Below are positions 26,391 to 35,973 of a DNA stretch of 64,000 nucleotides, in pieces. Position 1 is the stretch's first letter. Every line of letters begins with the position of its first letter. The notes beneath the pieces were generated by a model. The model did no database searches and was not told where the DNA came from. It saw only the letters and a list, made by a program, of their open reading frames with translations. The DNA comes from JAWPMT01 sp965242775 (GTDB lineage Bacteria; Bacteroidota; Bacteroidia; Cytophagales; Cyclobacteriaceae). The DNA lies in assembly GCA_965242775.1 (NCBI GenBank), contig CBDETI010000018.1, positions 1 through 64,000 on the forward strand. The letters are read 5' to 3'. Position numbers and translations under genes: made by a program.

Positions 26391-27350
26391 ATGGCTACCA
26401 TACTTGAGGAAAAAGAAATAAGAAAAATTGTCGAACACATTGATGTGGTGGCGGCTATGGAAGAAGGTTTTATTGAGTACAGCAAGGGAAATTCCGTGGT
26501 GCCTCCGGTGGGAGAGTTGTTATTTGAAAACCCCAGGAGGGAAGTACATTTAAAATACGGCTACATCCTGAACGATGACTTTTTCTGTGTCAAGATCGCC
26601 GGCGGTTTTTATAGTAACGCAGCAATTGGACTCTCCACCAGCCAGGGTTTGATGCTCCTTTTCAGTCAAAAGACCGGAGAAATTTTCGCTGTTCTGTTAG
26701 ATGGAGGCTATCTCACCGACGTGCGTACTGCCGGTGCCGGAGCACTTGCCGCCAAGTATCTTGCTCCAAAAAAGACAAGCGCCATAGGGATCATTGGCTC
26801 GGGTATTCAGGCGAAAATGCAACTCCAATATTTGCAAAAAACCAGACCGTGTCAGTCAGTTTGGATATGGAATCGAACCTTACGTAGTGCGGAGAAATTG
26901 AGAGATGAGCTAAGTTCCAATTTCGACATTCGCGTGGCAGAAAGTCCGGCCGAGGTAGCGGCCAACTGCAATTTGATTGTAACAACCACGCCGGCCAAAA
27001 AACCCTTGTTGCAGGCCGCTGATATCCAACCAGGAACTCATATTACCGCCGTGGGCTCCGATACCGCAGAAAAGCAGGAATTAGCTGGCGAATTACTTGC
27101 GAAAGCAGATCTGGTTATTGTAGATAGTATTGCCCAAAGCAGGAGTAGAGGAGAAACTTTCAAGGCAACAAAAGAAGGTGCCATTGATTCGAGTGAAGTC
27201 GTGGAACTTGGAAGTGTCCTTCAAGACAAGTCTTTGCAGCGAACAAACGATAGCCAGGTCACCGTCGCGGACCTCACGGGGGTGGCGGTTCAGGATATTA
27301 TGATCGCCAAGCGGGTTTATGCGGCATATATCGATGAGATAAGTGGATAA
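26391..27350 (+). CDS. Ornithine cyclodeaminase / mu-crystallin family protein
   Basis: A 319-residue protein with an N-terminal platform, the substrate loop (KYGYILNDDFFCVKIAGGFY, about 56-75) and a central Rossmann fold starting GIIGSGIQAKMQLQYL (about residues 130-145). GYLTDVRTAGAGALAAKYLAPK (residues 106-127) is the family's NAD-adjacent signature. The family covers ornithine cyclodeaminase, alanine dehydrogenase, delta1-pyrroline-2-carboxylate or thyroid-hormone-type ketimine reductases, so the reaction is uncertain. Pairing with an aminotransferase suggests interconversion of an amino acid and its cyclic imine. The next gene is 100 bases away. Confidence 0.85.
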   Translation: MATILEEKEIRKIVEHIDVVAAMEEGFIEYSKGNSVVPPVGELLFENPRREVHLKYGYILNDDFFCVKIAGGFYSNAAIGLSTSQGLMLLFSQKTGEIFAVLLDGGYLTDVRTAGAGALAAKYLAPKKTSAIGIIGSGIQAKMQLQYLQKTRPCQSVWIWNRTLRSAEKLRDELSSNFDIRVAESPAEVAANCNLIVTTTPAKKPLLQAADIQPGTHITAVGSDTAEKQELAGELLAKADLVIVDSIAQSRSRGETFKATKEGAIDSSEVVELGSVLQDKSLQRTNDSQVTVADLTGVAVQDIMIAKRVYAAYIDEISG

Positions 27351-27454
27351 ACACCCTCTGGGGTCGAGACGAAATGCCGCCGGTCATCGTTAGAGAAGGA
27401 ACCTATGACTATTGCATATAAGTAGTATTTTTCGGATTGACTCGTAAAACACCA

Positions 27455-28015
27455 ATGGCTACATTCGCAGAACTTTCGCAATTCGAGGAGATTTTCAAGA
27501 AAAGCCACCGGCGCCTTTGTAACCTGTCCTATAAAATAGTTGGAGAGAAAGCTGCTTCGGAAGACCTGGTGCAAGAGCTTTTTGTTAAGCTGTGGAAAAA
27601 AAGAAAAACATTGGACGTCCAGGACTTAAAGACATATCTCAATAAATCCATCGTCAACGCGAGCCTTAATTACCTCAAATCGTCAAAAAACAAAGTGTTG
27701 TTGACGATTGAGAGTACTCCGGAAATTGGATCCAACGTGACTGAGGAGCATTTACAGCTGACCGAACTACAGGTTAAAATCGATTTGGCCGTGAAAAAGC
27801 TCCCACCCAAATGTCAGACCATCTTCGCATTAAGCCGGTTTGAGGGTATGTCCTCAAAGGAAATCGCCAAATATCTTGATGTAAGTACCAAAACTGTGGA
27901 TAATCAGATTGGCATCGCGCTTTCAAAGTTGAGGGAGGAGCTGAAGCCCTATTTGATCGTGTCGGTGGTGAGCCTGCTGTTGCTATTATTGCTACTGCTG
28001 TTGGTGATTGGTTAA
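27455..28015 (+). CDS. ECF RNA polymerase sigma factor with hydrophobic C-terminal tail
   Basis: Sigma-70 factor of the extracytoplasmic-function class, Bacteroidota subfamily 1, 186 residues from the ATG at 27455. Region 2 is FKKSHRRLCNLSYKIVGEKAASEDLVQELFVKLWKKR; region 4 is LPPKCQTIFALSRFEGMSSKEIAKYLDVSTKTVDNQIGIALSKLREEL. The last 21 residues (VSVVSLLLLLLLLLLVIG) form a strikingly leucine-rich hydrophobic segment that could sit in the membrane, not usual for a sigma factor. It precedes FecR, TonB receptor and DUF4249 genes. In such clusters the anti-sigma FecR holds the factor until the receptor binds its ligand. It is preceded by a TTG in frame at 27437. Confidence 0.9.
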   Translation: MATFAELSQFEEIFKKSHRRLCNLSYKIVGEKAASEDLVQELFVKLWKKRKTLDVQDLKTYLNKSIVNASLNYLKSSKNKVLLTIESTPEIGSNVTEEHLQLTELQVKIDLAVKKLPPKCQTIFALSRFEGMSSKEIAKYLDVSTKTVDNQIGIALSKLREELKPYLIVSVVSLLLLLLLLLLVIG

Positions 28016-28111
28016 CCCATTTCCATAGCAAGTTGAAAAAAATAGCAACGGCCTTTGGGTATTGCGAGCGTTTTTAGCTGTCGTTAAAGTGAGTATCAAA
28101 TTTTCATCGAT

Positions 28112-29017
28112 ATGAAGTCACTTATCGCCAAATACCTGAAACAGCGGCTAGATGATTCGGAAGACCGTAAATTCCGTGACTGGCTTTCGTCAGATTCATC
28201 GAATCGGCAGCAGGTGGAAGAGTTTGAGTTGATCTGGAGGGAAAGCCGCCATCTTCGACCAGATTACAAACCAGCAACACAAGAGGCCTGGCAACACTTT
28301 GTAGCAGAGATTTCCACCGTCAATTCCGGACCGTCATTGCGCTGGATTTCTGGGATTGCCGCGTCACTGGTCCTGATTGGTTTTTTGGCCTTATTTTATC
28401 TGGGAAATGATGTCACGAAGTTCGTGGCTCGCGAAGATATACGGTCAGCGCTGGAGCTTCCGGATGGTTCAAGGGTATGGCTCAATCGAGGAAGTGAATT
28501 GCGGTTTAAGGATGAAAAAAACGGCAGGAGTATCATGCTTATTGGAGAGGGCTATTTTGAGGTAGTGCCAAATGCTGATAAACCATTTACTATTCAGACG
28601 GGAAACTTAATCACCAAGGTACTAGGCACGTCATTCAACGTAAATGCTAGTTCCAAAACGTCCATAGAGGTGGTGGTGGCTTCAGGACAGGTGCTGGTCC
28701 TTCACAAAAGCGACTCGATTTCCCTGGAACCCGGTGAGAAAGGGAGCTTTGATTTGAAAACCCAGGCACTGACTGCAGGCACAAATGTCGATTTGAATTT
28801 CGATGCCTGGAGGACTGGGATCCTGGTATTTGAGGATGCGCCAATGCTGGAGGTAGTTCAGGTACTTGAAGACCATTTTGGCGTACGACTGACCGTGAAA
28901 GCTTCCTCGGAGGCAAAACTCAACGGATTGTTTGACAATCAGTCACTTCAGGAAATCCTGGAAATAATAGCAATTTCCACTGACGTTGAAATAGCCAGAG
29001 AGGATGATGGGAAATAG
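28112..29017 (+). CDS. FecR-family anti-sigma factor
   Basis: Single-pass membrane anti-sigma factor, 301 residues. The cytoplasmic N-terminal 80 residues hold the sigma-binding part, including FRDWLSSDSSNRQQVEEFELIW. A membrane helix stands at about 79-98 (GIAASLVLIGFLALFYLG). The periplasmic FecR domain begins REDIRSALELPDGSRVWLNRGSELRF, and the C-terminal domain (VFEDAPMLEVVQVLEDHFGVRLTV) is DUF4974, standard for Bacteroidota. It overlaps the receptor gene by 14 bases (29004-29017) and lies 96 bases after the sigma gene. Confidence 0.92.
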   Translation: MKSLIAKYLKQRLDDSEDRKFRDWLSSDSSNRQQVEEFELIWRESRHLRPDYKPATQEAWQHFVAEISTVNSGPSLRWISGIAASLVLIGFLALFYLGNDVTKFVAREDIRSALELPDGSRVWLNRGSELRFKDEKNGRSIMLIGEGYFEVVPNADKPFTIQTGNLITKVLGTSFNVNASSKTSIEVVVASGQVLVLHKSDSISLEPGEKGSFDLKTQALTAGTNVDLNFDAWRTGILVFEDAPMLEVVQVLEDHFGVRLTVKASSEAKLNGLFDNQSLQEILEIIAISTDVEIAREDDGK

Positions 29018-31646
29018 TTTAGTCAAGTTCGTGTGCTTTGTCGGATTGCTCGTAAGTGAGCCAATTGCTGCGCAGGATGTTCTCAATCAGCAGATTTCTC
29101 TGGCCAAAGGCGAAGCCAGTATTCGGGAGGTTTTGAAGGCTGTTGAGAAGCAAAGTGGCATTGGATTCATTTACGATAGCCAGAAAATAGAGGCTTTGAA
29201 AAGCGTGCATCTGAAAAAGTCAGCATATAGAATAGGCGAATTGCTGGAAGAAATTCTGGGCAAAGAAAACGTCCAGTTTGTAGTTCGAGGTAATCAGGTG
29301 ATTCTCAGGAAGCAAGAAAGTCGAAAGTCCGAAAAAAAAACGACGGCAACCGTTTACGGATACGTAAGGGATGAGGAAAGCGGTGAAAATATGCTCGGGA
29401 CCAGCGTGGTAGACCTGAGAAGTGGTCATGGAACCATCGCCAACTATTATGGCTATTACAGTCTGACACTACCCAAAGGCGAGGTGGACTTGCAGTTTTC
29501 ATTTGTTGGTTCGAAGACGAAAAATGTGCGTACAATACTTTTCAGAGACAGCTCTATCAATGTAGCGATGGCCGCCGATCAGTTGGCCCTTGAGGAGGTC
29601 GTAGTGTTGAGCAATAGGCCAGTACCTGTCGAGCAAACGGTAACGATGAGTACCATCAAGCTCACGAGTAATCAAATACAATCACAACCAGCTATTGGCG
29701 GCGAGGTAGATGTCGCAAAAACGCTTCAACTGTTGCCAGGCGTGCAATCTGGTGTTGAAGGGAGTGCAGGTTTGTATGTACGAGGAGGCGGGCCTGATCA
29801 GAACCTGATACTGCTGGATGGAGTACCTGTATATAACACTTCTCACCTGTTTGGGTTCAGCTCCGTTTTCAATGTGGATGCAATCAACAATGTGGAGCTG
29901 ATCAAGGGCGCTTTTCCTGCCCGATATGGAGGCAGACTTTCCTCTGTTATTGAAATGAGTATGAAAGAGGGTAATGCACATTCCCTGAAAGGTGCGGCGA
30001 ATATTAGCCCGATAGCAAGTAGCTTGATGCTTGAAGGGCCATTAGCGAGGAACAAGAGCTCGTTTATGGTAGCGGCTAGAAGATCGTTTTTAGATCTATT
30101 GACGAGTTCGTTTACAGATAATAGCTACTATTTCTATGATCTCAATCTCAAACTGAATCACAGATTTTCCGAAAGAGATCGTGTCTATTTCAGTTCTTAT
30201 CTAGGGAGAGACGCGGGGGAGTTAAATGAATCGCAAAGCTGGGTGGAGGAAGTTGGAACCGAGCGGATCGTTTCAGAAACACGGACCAGTTCGCAAGTGG
30301 ACTGGCACAGTGCCATATCACTCTTAAGATGGAATCATGTGTTCAACCCCAAGCTTTTTACCAATTTGAGTTTAAGTTATAGCACCTACGATTTCGCCGC
30401 TACCAACAATTTCTTTTCTCAGACACGGAGTGTAGCTGATACGCTGACGGAATATCAACAATTCAATACCACCTCTGATATATCGGATGTTACAGCCAGG
30501 GTAGATTTCGATATCTTCCCGCATCCGGATCATACCATCAAACTAGGCGTCCAGACGGTATGGCACCAATTCAAACCCAATGTTGTAGGCTTGATTGCCA
30601 GTGAACAGCCTGATGTGACCTTCAATGGCTCGAACGTGCATACACAGGAGTATAATGTGTATTTTGAAGATGATTTTAAGGTCTCCCGGAAGCTTCGGGC
30701 CAACCTTGGAATCCATGCTTCCGCCCTGCAAGTTTCAGATGCGTTTTATACCTCCTTGCAGCCCCGGATTGCACTGCGCTGGTTGTTGAATGACCACCTC
30801 TCACTCAAGTCTTCTTATTCCGAGATGGTGCAGTTTCTGCATTTGTTGACGAACCCGGGGCTAGGGTTGCCAACGGATCTTTGGGTTCCTGTCACGGATC
30901 AGGTTGGACCTCAGAAGTCGAGGCATTACGGCATTGGGGTGGCTCGGTCATTCCCAACATTGGGAATGGAAGTAACCCTGGAAGGCTATTTCAAAAGAAT
31001 GCGTGGCCTTATCGAGTATAAGGATGGTGCCAATTTTTTACGATTAAATGAAGATTGGCAGGACAAGGTAAATACGGGCCGTGGCGAGAGCTATGGTGCT
31101 GAATTATTCGTAAATCGTACCTGGAACAGGTTTGAAGGCTGGTTGGGGTACACCTTGGCATGGTCTAATCGAAAGTTTGATGATATAAATTTTGGTAGAC
31201 GGTTTCCCTACAAATACGACCGAAGGCACGACGTGAGCTTGGCATTGACCCATCACGTATCCAGTAAAATACAACTCTCAACTAATTGGGTTTACGGTAC
31301 CGGAATTGCGATCACATTGCCTGCTGCTAAATACCAATCGGTTTCAACGGTGATCGGCGAGGAGTCATTTTCAGACCCTACCCCCATACTGAATTATGAA
31401 TCGAGGAATGGATATAGACAAAGGCCCAGTCATCGTCTGGACTTTAGTGCCAGGTTTTTAAGGAAGAAGAACAAGACCGAGCGGTACTGGGTGTTTACGG
31501 TTTACAACGTGTACAACCGGAGAAACCCTGTTTTCATTGAGGCTCGTCCCACACAGGATTTTGACGGCCTGGATTGGAACCTGCGTTTCAAAGAGTACTC
31601 CTTTTTATCGATTATCCCATCAGTGACCTATCGATTGCGCTTTTAA
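29004..31646 (+). CDS. TonB-dependent outer-membrane receptor with STN signalling domain
   Basis: Outer-membrane receptor, 880 residues. After a signal peptide (to about residue 24) comes an STN (secretin/TonB N-terminal) domain (about 30-100, KGEASIREVLKAVEKQSGIGFIYDSQKIEA). A carboxypeptidase-regulatory-like domain follows (about 115-190, VYGYVRDEESGENMLGTSVVDLRSGHGTIANYYGYYSLTLP), then the plug (about 215-320, with LLPGVQSGVEGSAGLYVRGGGPDQNLILLDGVPVYN), then a 22-strand-type barrel ending in the terminal Phe (YRLRF). STN reaches FecR, so this is a signal-transducing receptor: ligand binding releases the ECF factor. The following DUF4249 lipoprotein is the usual companion. The ligand is unknown and need not be iron. 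Confidence 0.92.
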   Translation: MMGNSLVKFVCFVGLLVSEPIAAQDVLNQQISLAKGEASIREVLKAVEKQSGIGFIYDSQKIEALKSVHLKKSAYRIGELLEEILGKENVQFVVRGNQVILRKQESRKSEKKTTATVYGYVRDEESGENMLGTSVVDLRSGHGTIANYYGYYSLTLPKGEVDLQFSFVGSKTKNVRTILFRDSSINVAMAADQLALEEVVVLSNRPVPVEQTVTMSTIKLTSNQIQSQPAIGGEVDVAKTLQLLPGVQSGVEGSAGLYVRGGGPDQNLILLDGVPVYNTSHLFGFSSVFNVDAINNVELIKGAFPARYGGRLSSVIEMSMKEGNAHSLKGAANISPIASSLMLEGPLARNKSSFMVAARRSFLDLLTSSFTDNSYYFYDLNLKLNHRFSERDRVYFSSYLGRDAGELNESQSWVEEVGTERIVSETRTSSQVDWHSAISLLRWNHVFNPKLFTNLSLSYSTYDFAATNNFFSQTRSVADTLTEYQQFNTTSDISDVTARVDFDIFPHPDHTIKLGVQTVWHQFKPNVVGLIASEQPDVTFNGSNVHTQEYNVYFEDDFKVSRKLRANLGIHASALQVSDAFYTSLQPRIALRWLLNDHLSLKSSYSEMVQFLHLLTNPGLGLPTDLWVPVTDQVGPQKSRHYGIGVARSFPTLGMEVTLEGYFKRMRGLIEYKDGANFLRLNEDWQDKVNTGRGESYGAELFVNRTWNRFEGWLGYTLAWSNRKFDDINFGRRFPYKYDRRHDVSLALTHHVSSKIQLSTNWVYGTGIAITLPAAKYQSVSTVIGEESFSDPTPILNYESRNGYRQRPSHRLDFSARFLRKKNKTERYWVFTVYNVYNRRNPVFIEARPTQDFDGLDWNLRFKEYSFLSIIPSVTYRLRF

Positions 31647-31655
31647 TAATTTACC

Positions 31656-32591
31656 ATGAGAAAAACAGTCATAATTCTTGCTTTCCTTTTTGTCGGTTGC
31701 CGCGAAAATATAGTCGATATTGAAGTAGGGAACGGCTCCTCACAGCTCGTAATAGGCGGTTTAATCAATACTGATAGCTCGGTGCTTATTAAAGTTACAC
31801 ATACTGTGAATGTGCTGGCCACGGACGCGGAATATAACGTGAAAAATGCGTCGGTGCTACTATATGAAAATGATGTTGTTGCGACGAGATTCCATTATGA
31901 TCCGGGGGATGCTGTTTCCGGAATTGATGACATTTATTTTAGCCAGGATCGCTTCATTCCCACCGAAGGGAATACTTATTCTATTCAGGTTGATGCACCA
32001 GGTTATGAATCTGTTAGTGCTTCCACTCGGATTCCCAAAGAGGTCCCGATTCTTGAAGTCGAGATTGGCACCACACCCGTTCAGGTGGGGGAATTTTTGA
32101 ATGGCGTCAATGCCAATATAACGTTTCCTGATCCGCCAGGAGAAGCAAATTTTTATAGTATCATTATCCGAGAGGAAAATCGAATATACCATGAGTATGA
32201 TGAGTTTGGTCAACCTATCGAAGAAAGCGGCTATGCTCTTGAAATTCGGTCCAAAGCCCTGCTGCCGCGACTGGATGACAAGATCGAATTCAATGGCAAA
32301 TCCAACTTTAGATTTCGTGTTTTGTATGTAAGCGATATTGCGTTTAATGGCCGCTTGTACACCCATGATTTTCTGATGCACGCACCTACCGGAGGCGAGT
32401 TAACCGTTTTCCTAAACCATATTACCGAGGAACATTATCTATACGGAACAACTTCACAATTACAGCAGCTTGAATCGGCCGAAAACCCATTTTCACAGCC
32501 TGTTCAGGTTTTTAGTAACATTGAAAACGGTTTAGGTATTTTCTCTGGTTACCATGCATCATCCTTGGTTGTGAACCCGGAAGAGGATTGA
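31656..32591 (+). CDS. DUF4249 lipoprotein
   Basis: A 311-residue lipoprotein with signal MRKTVIILAFLFVGC (Cys at 15), so it sits in the outer membrane. The mature part is beta-rich and belongs to the DUF4249 family: SQLVIGGLINTDSSVLIKVTHTV near 28-50, a central NFYSIIIREENRIYHEYDEFG and a C-terminal region rich in aromatic residues ending LGIFSGYHASSLVV. DUF4249 proteins are encoded next to TonB-dependent receptors in Bacteroidota and are thought to be ligand-binding partners. It lies ten bases after the receptor stop and ends the cluster. Confidence 0.85.
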   Translation: MRKTVIILAFLFVGCRENIVDIEVGNGSSQLVIGGLINTDSSVLIKVTHTVNVLATDAEYNVKNASVLLYENDVVATRFHYDPGDAVSGIDDIYFSQDRFIPTEGNTYSIQVDAPGYESVSASTRIPKEVPILEVEIGTTPVQVGEFLNGVNANITFPDPPGEANFYSIIIREENRIYHEYDEFGQPIEESGYALEIRSKALLPRLDDKIEFNGKSNFRFRVLYVSDIAFNGRLYTHDFLMHAPTGGELTVFLNHITEEHYLYGTTSQLQQLESAENPFSQPVQVFSNIENGLGIFSGYHASSLVVNPEED

Positions 32592-32622
32592 CAATAATCA
32601 CCGAAATCAACGAATCTGTTGC

Positions 32623-33033
32623 ATGAACACACTCTTACGATACACAGGCAAGGATATTGAAGAAATGGATTTTGATCCCTGGTTAGAGCAAAAACCGGCA
32701 GCACTAAGGCCAATTGCATTAAAGTGGTTTACGGTCATCAAAAATTGTGGCCAGGACGTTGAAGACATTTTCCATGATGGCTATCCTATTGGTTGCGTAG
32801 AAAGTGCGCCTTTTGCTTATATCAACGCCTTTACTTCGCATGTCAATCTTGGATTTTTCTACGGTGCCGACCTGCCCGATGAAAGCGGACTTCTCGAGGG
32901 TACCGGCAAGCGGATGCGTCACATAAAGCTCAGGCCTGGTGGGAGTTATGATGAAGCGGCAATTTTGTCCCTTATTCACCTGGCATATGTCGATATCAAA
33001 GAGCGGTTGTTGATGGAGCGTTCGAAATCGTAG
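32623..33033 (+). CDS. DUF1801-type protein, 136 aa
   Basis: Soluble 136-residue protein. The block DVEDIFHDGYPIGCVESAPFAYINAFTSHVNLGFFYGADLPDESGLLEGTGKRMRHIKLRP (about 46-105) is the DUF1801/YdhG core, a small alpha/beta fold whose members bind small ligands or act as adaptors; the function is not known. Length and order match. It follows the DUF4249 lipoprotein by 31 bases on the same strand, and the convergent response regulator stops 20 bases beyond its own stop. Confidence 0.75.
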   Translation: MNTLLRYTGKDIEEMDFDPWLEQKPAALRPIALKWFTVIKNCGQDVEDIFHDGYPIGCVESAPFAYINAFTSHVNLGFFYGADLPDESGLLEGTGKRMRHIKLRPGGSYDEAAILSLIHLAYVDIKERLLMERSKS

Positions 33034-33053
33034 TGTTTTCGCACTGCGTTGCT

Positions 33054-33686
33054 CTATATGAGTTCCCTATCTATGGCCAACTTGATAAGTTCGGCAGAGG
33101 TTTTGACGTGCATCTTTTGCATAATGTTCCTGCGATGTGTTTTCACGGTGTGTTCGCTGATGAAAAGCGCTTCGGAGATAGCTTTGGTATTCTTCCCTTC
33201 GGATAGGCACTTGATAATTTCGACCTCCCTTTCGGAAAGTTCCTGCAAGGCGTTTTTCGCGGCAGTTTTTCCACGGAAATAATCGAACACCTGATCATTG
33301 ATTTTGGGATGGAAATAGTTTTTGCGACCGTTCACGGTTTGAATGGCGTCAATTAAATCTTCTTTTGAGGCATCCTTTAAAATATAGCCTTGCGCCCCTC
33401 GCTCCAAGGAGCCTCGAATCCGCTTGATCGACTGATGCATTGTGAGCATCAGGATTGGAATGTCGACCCCCTTTCTTTTTAACAGATCCATGGTCGCGAT
33501 ACCATCCAAAATAGGCATGTCTATGTCCATGAGTATGACATCCACCTTTTCCTTTTCCAGGATAGATGGCACTTCCTGGCCATTTTTTGTATGGCATGTG
33601 ACGACAATGTTGTCTTCAGGTTTGAACATGGACTTCATGCCTTCAACGAACAGGGCATGGTCGTCAACGATGAGTACTTTTATCAT
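33054..33686 (-). CDS. NarL/LuxR-type response regulator
   Basis: A 210-residue DNA-binding regulator. The receiver (1-120) has DDH at 8-10, the phospho-acceptor Asp54 (VILMDIDMP), the conserved Thr in MLTMH and Lys103 (YILKDASKED). The C-terminal HTH (about 145-205) reads LSEREVEIIKCLSEGKNTKAISEALFISEHTVKTHRRNIMQKM, a full LuxR helix-turn-helix. Its start overlaps the kinase stop by four bases (33683-33686), so it is the cognate partner of that kinase and is translated with it. Confidence 0.93.
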   Translation of the reverse strand: MIKVLIVDDHALFVEGMKSMFKPEDNIVVTCHTKNGQEVPSILEKEKVDVILMDIDMPILDGIATMDLLKRKGVDIPILMLTMHQSIKRIRGSLERGAQGYILKDASKEDLIDAIQTVNGRKNYFHPKINDQVFDYFRGKTAAKNALQELSEREVEIIKCLSEGKNTKAISEALFISEHTVKTHRRNIMQKMHVKTSAELIKLAIDRELI

Positions 33687-35578
33687 GATTCTATAGCTGT
33701 TTCGGGTATGCTAAAAGAGAGGTCAATGCTGATGGTGGTCCCCCCTTTCGGACCACTGTCAATACTCATTTCCCCATCTAGTTTCCGGATCATGTCTCGT
33801 AGGCTATCAAGCCCAATGCCTTTGGAATCGTTATCTACGTTTGCCAGATCGAATCCCTTACCATTGTCTTCAACGAGTATGTTCACTACATTGTCCTCCT
33901 CAAAACCTGTCAGAGAGATGGACAGTTTTGTGGCCTTAGCGTGCTTCAAGACGTTGCTTACTAACTCTTGAACTATCCGGTAGATAAGGATCTCGCTTTG
34001 AGAGTCGATTTGAACTACTCCCAGCGATGCTGACAGTACAACATTTAACTTATTCGCCTGTTTTAGGTGGTTTACTAATTCTTGGAGTGCAGGAATGAGC
34101 CCAAAGCCTTCGGATACGCCCATGTTGAGTTCGTGGGAGATATTTCTCACATCTTGTGTGGCTTGGTTCACGAGACCTACGATGGTTCGATATTTCGATT
34201 TATCAGGAGTTTCCAGCCCATTTAGGTTGACTTTAACCGTTGCCAACAGGCTTCCCAGGTGATTGTGTAGTTCTTTGGCCAGGTGCTTGCGTTCGTCTTC
34301 TTTACCCTGTACCATGGCCTGCAGGGCTTGAGTTTCCTGGGTTTTGAGCAGATCTTTGATTTTGTTATCATGTTCCTTCTGATCGGCCTTGACCAATAAC
34401 CTTACATTATGCCAGCGCTGACGGAAATAGAGTACTACGACGAGTGACAAGAAGAAGAGTATGCCTGCTATGACGAAGTAAGTCCGCTGCAGGGCCCTGT
34501 CTTTTTCCAGTGCTGCAATCTCGCTTTCGCGGAGACTTACTTCAAATTTCGTCCGCTGATCAGCCATTTTTTGGATCGTTTCGAGGTTGGTTACACTGTC
34601 GCGATAGGCGATGTAATTTTTGTAGTGCTGAAGGGACTCATCGACGTTTCCGTCGGCTTCATATAGCTCTGAAAGTTTCAGATTGGCGTCGCTGATTTGT
34701 TGTTTAAGCTTATATGTAATGGCCAAATCCAAGCTCTTTTCAGCATAGGCCTTTGCTTCCTGTATGTCTCCCTTTTCCTGGAAGATATCTGCCATAGCAA
34801 GTAGGTAGAAGCATATCGGATAGAAATCTCCCAACTCTTCCAAAATAGTGATGGCTTGATTGATGTTTTGTTCGGCAAGTGGATTATTGCTCAAGTTGGC
34901 GTGGACCATGCCGATGTTGCCCAGATTGTAGGCCTTGCCAACTCCATAGTTTAATTGGTCATAGAGATTTCCCGATTTCTCAAAATAAATTAATGCAGAG
35001 TCATAGTCGCCGTGAGAAAGGTAAGCATCCCCAGCATTCATAATTGTACCCGCCAGTGCTACCAAATCATCAGTTTTGCTAAGGATTGCAATGGCCTTTT
35101 GAAAATAGGAAATGGCATTCTTATGACTGTTGGAGGTGGTATAAATACTTGCCATCGCGCTTAAAGCTGTTCCTTCTCCTTTCAAGAATTTTGCCCTCTT
35201 GGCGTGTGTTATGGAGGTAATAAAATAGTCTAACGCCAGGTCCAAATCTCCCAGAGACCAGGTCTTATAGCCCTTTTGCAGGAAACCGTAAAAAATATAC
35301 TTATGATTTTGACTGGCCTTAGCGAGGGAGATCAAGCGATCGGAATATTGGATTGCGAGCTGTAGATTGTTCTCATTGAATGTCACATTTCTCAAAACTT
35401 CTAGTTTGATGCTGTCAGGTAATTCTCGTTCAAGTTCCAACTTGAGGCTATCTGCGACCTTTTGATCTTGGCCTTCTACTATAAAATGAGAAATCAATGA
35501 GAAGACACAACTCAACCAGAGATTAGTGCTCCATTGAGGCCTGGGTTTAACTCCCAATTGAGATAATTTGATAATCAA
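33683..35578 (-). CDS. TPR-domain sensor histidine kinase (NarX-like, HisKA_3)
   Basis: Sensor kinase of 631 residues. An N-terminal signal-like stretch is followed by some six tetratricopeptide repeats (about residues 60-330), a coiled coil, one membrane helix near 373-392 (TYFVIAGILFFLSLVVVLYF) and a second coil. The HisKA_3 dimerisation domain contains DERKHLAKELHNHLGSLLATVKVN with the phospho-acceptor His. The HATPase follows, with IYRIVQELVSNVLKHAKATKLSI, VEDNGKGFD and GIGLDSLRDMIRKLDG. The TPRs are probably periplasmic. It overlaps the regulator by four bases at its end, and the small gene before it (35575-35973) by four bases at its start, so all three are one transcription unit. Confidence 0.9.
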   Translation of the reverse strand: MIIKLSQLGVKPRPQWSTNLWLSCVFSLISHFIVEGQDQKVADSLKLELERELPDSIKLEVLRNVTFNENNLQLAIQYSDRLISLAKASQNHKYIFYGFLQKGYKTWSLGDLDLALDYFITSITHAKRAKFLKGEGTALSAMASIYTTSNSHKNAISYFQKAIAILSKTDDLVALAGTIMNAGDAYLSHGDYDSALIYFEKSGNLYDQLNYGVGKAYNLGNIGMVHANLSNNPLAEQNINQAITILEELGDFYPICFYLLAMADIFQEKGDIQEAKAYAEKSLDLAITYKLKQQISDANLKLSELYEADGNVDESLQHYKNYIAYRDSVTNLETIQKMADQRTKFEVSLRESEIAALEKDRALQRTYFVIAGILFFLSLVVVLYFRQRWHNVRLLVKADQKEHDNKIKDLLKTQETQALQAMVQGKEDERKHLAKELHNHLGSLLATVKVNLNGLETPDKSKYRTIVGLVNQATQDVRNISHELNMGVSEGFGLIPALQELVNHLKQANKLNVVLSASLGVVQIDSQSEILIYRIVQELVSNVLKHAKATKLSISLTGFEEDNVVNILVEDNGKGFDLANVDNDSKGIGLDSLRDMIRKLDGEMSIDSGPKGGTTISIDLSFSIPETAIES

Positions 35579-35973
35579 GGGGTGGGATTAATTTTTATTT
35601 GAGGGTCAATAATTACCGTAATAGTTTCTGTGATCCCTGAACCCCTATTCATCGTCAGTTGAAATGATATGGTGTAAACCCCTTCTTGCTGGCTGGTGAA
35701 CGGTCTTATCATACCTAAAGTCAAGGGCTCACCAGTAAGTCCTCGAGTCGGGTAGTCATCCACAAATGGGCTTTCGTCACCTTCCCACGTACGACTTACC
35801 CATGAGATGTTTGAAACCTGGTAAGATATTTGGGCCAGAGGTGGCTCCGCTCTTTGAAGAATAAGGTCAAAGGTGTCACCAGCATACAATGAGAGGGTGC
35901 CGGGAGCATAAATTAGTGTTTGATTCTGTTCGGGAGATTCTGGAATCTCAACTAAAACATATCTTTTTGCCAT
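35575..35973 (-). CDS. Unknown beta-rich protein with DPQIKINPTP C-terminus, coupled to the kinase gene
   Basis: Unrecognised cytoplasmic-looking protein of 132 residues, without a signal peptide or membrane segment. It begins MAKRYVLVEIPESPEQNQ, runs through beta-type segments with many Gly, Thr and aromatic residues, and ends ITVIIDPQIKINPTP. Its stop overlaps the kinase ATG by four bases (35575-35578), so the two are translationally coupled, which ties this protein to the signalling pair. The last ten residues are identical in the protein at 36243-36683, though the DNA differs in nine of the ten codons. The rest of the two proteins is too different to align by eye. Confidence 0.6.
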   Translation of the reverse strand: MAKRYVLVEIPESPEQNQTLIYAPGTLSLYAGDTFDLILQRAEPPLAQISYQVSNISWVSRTWEGDESPFVDDYPTRGLTGEPLTLGMIRPFTSQQEGVYTISFQLTMNRGSGITETITVIIDPQIKINPTP

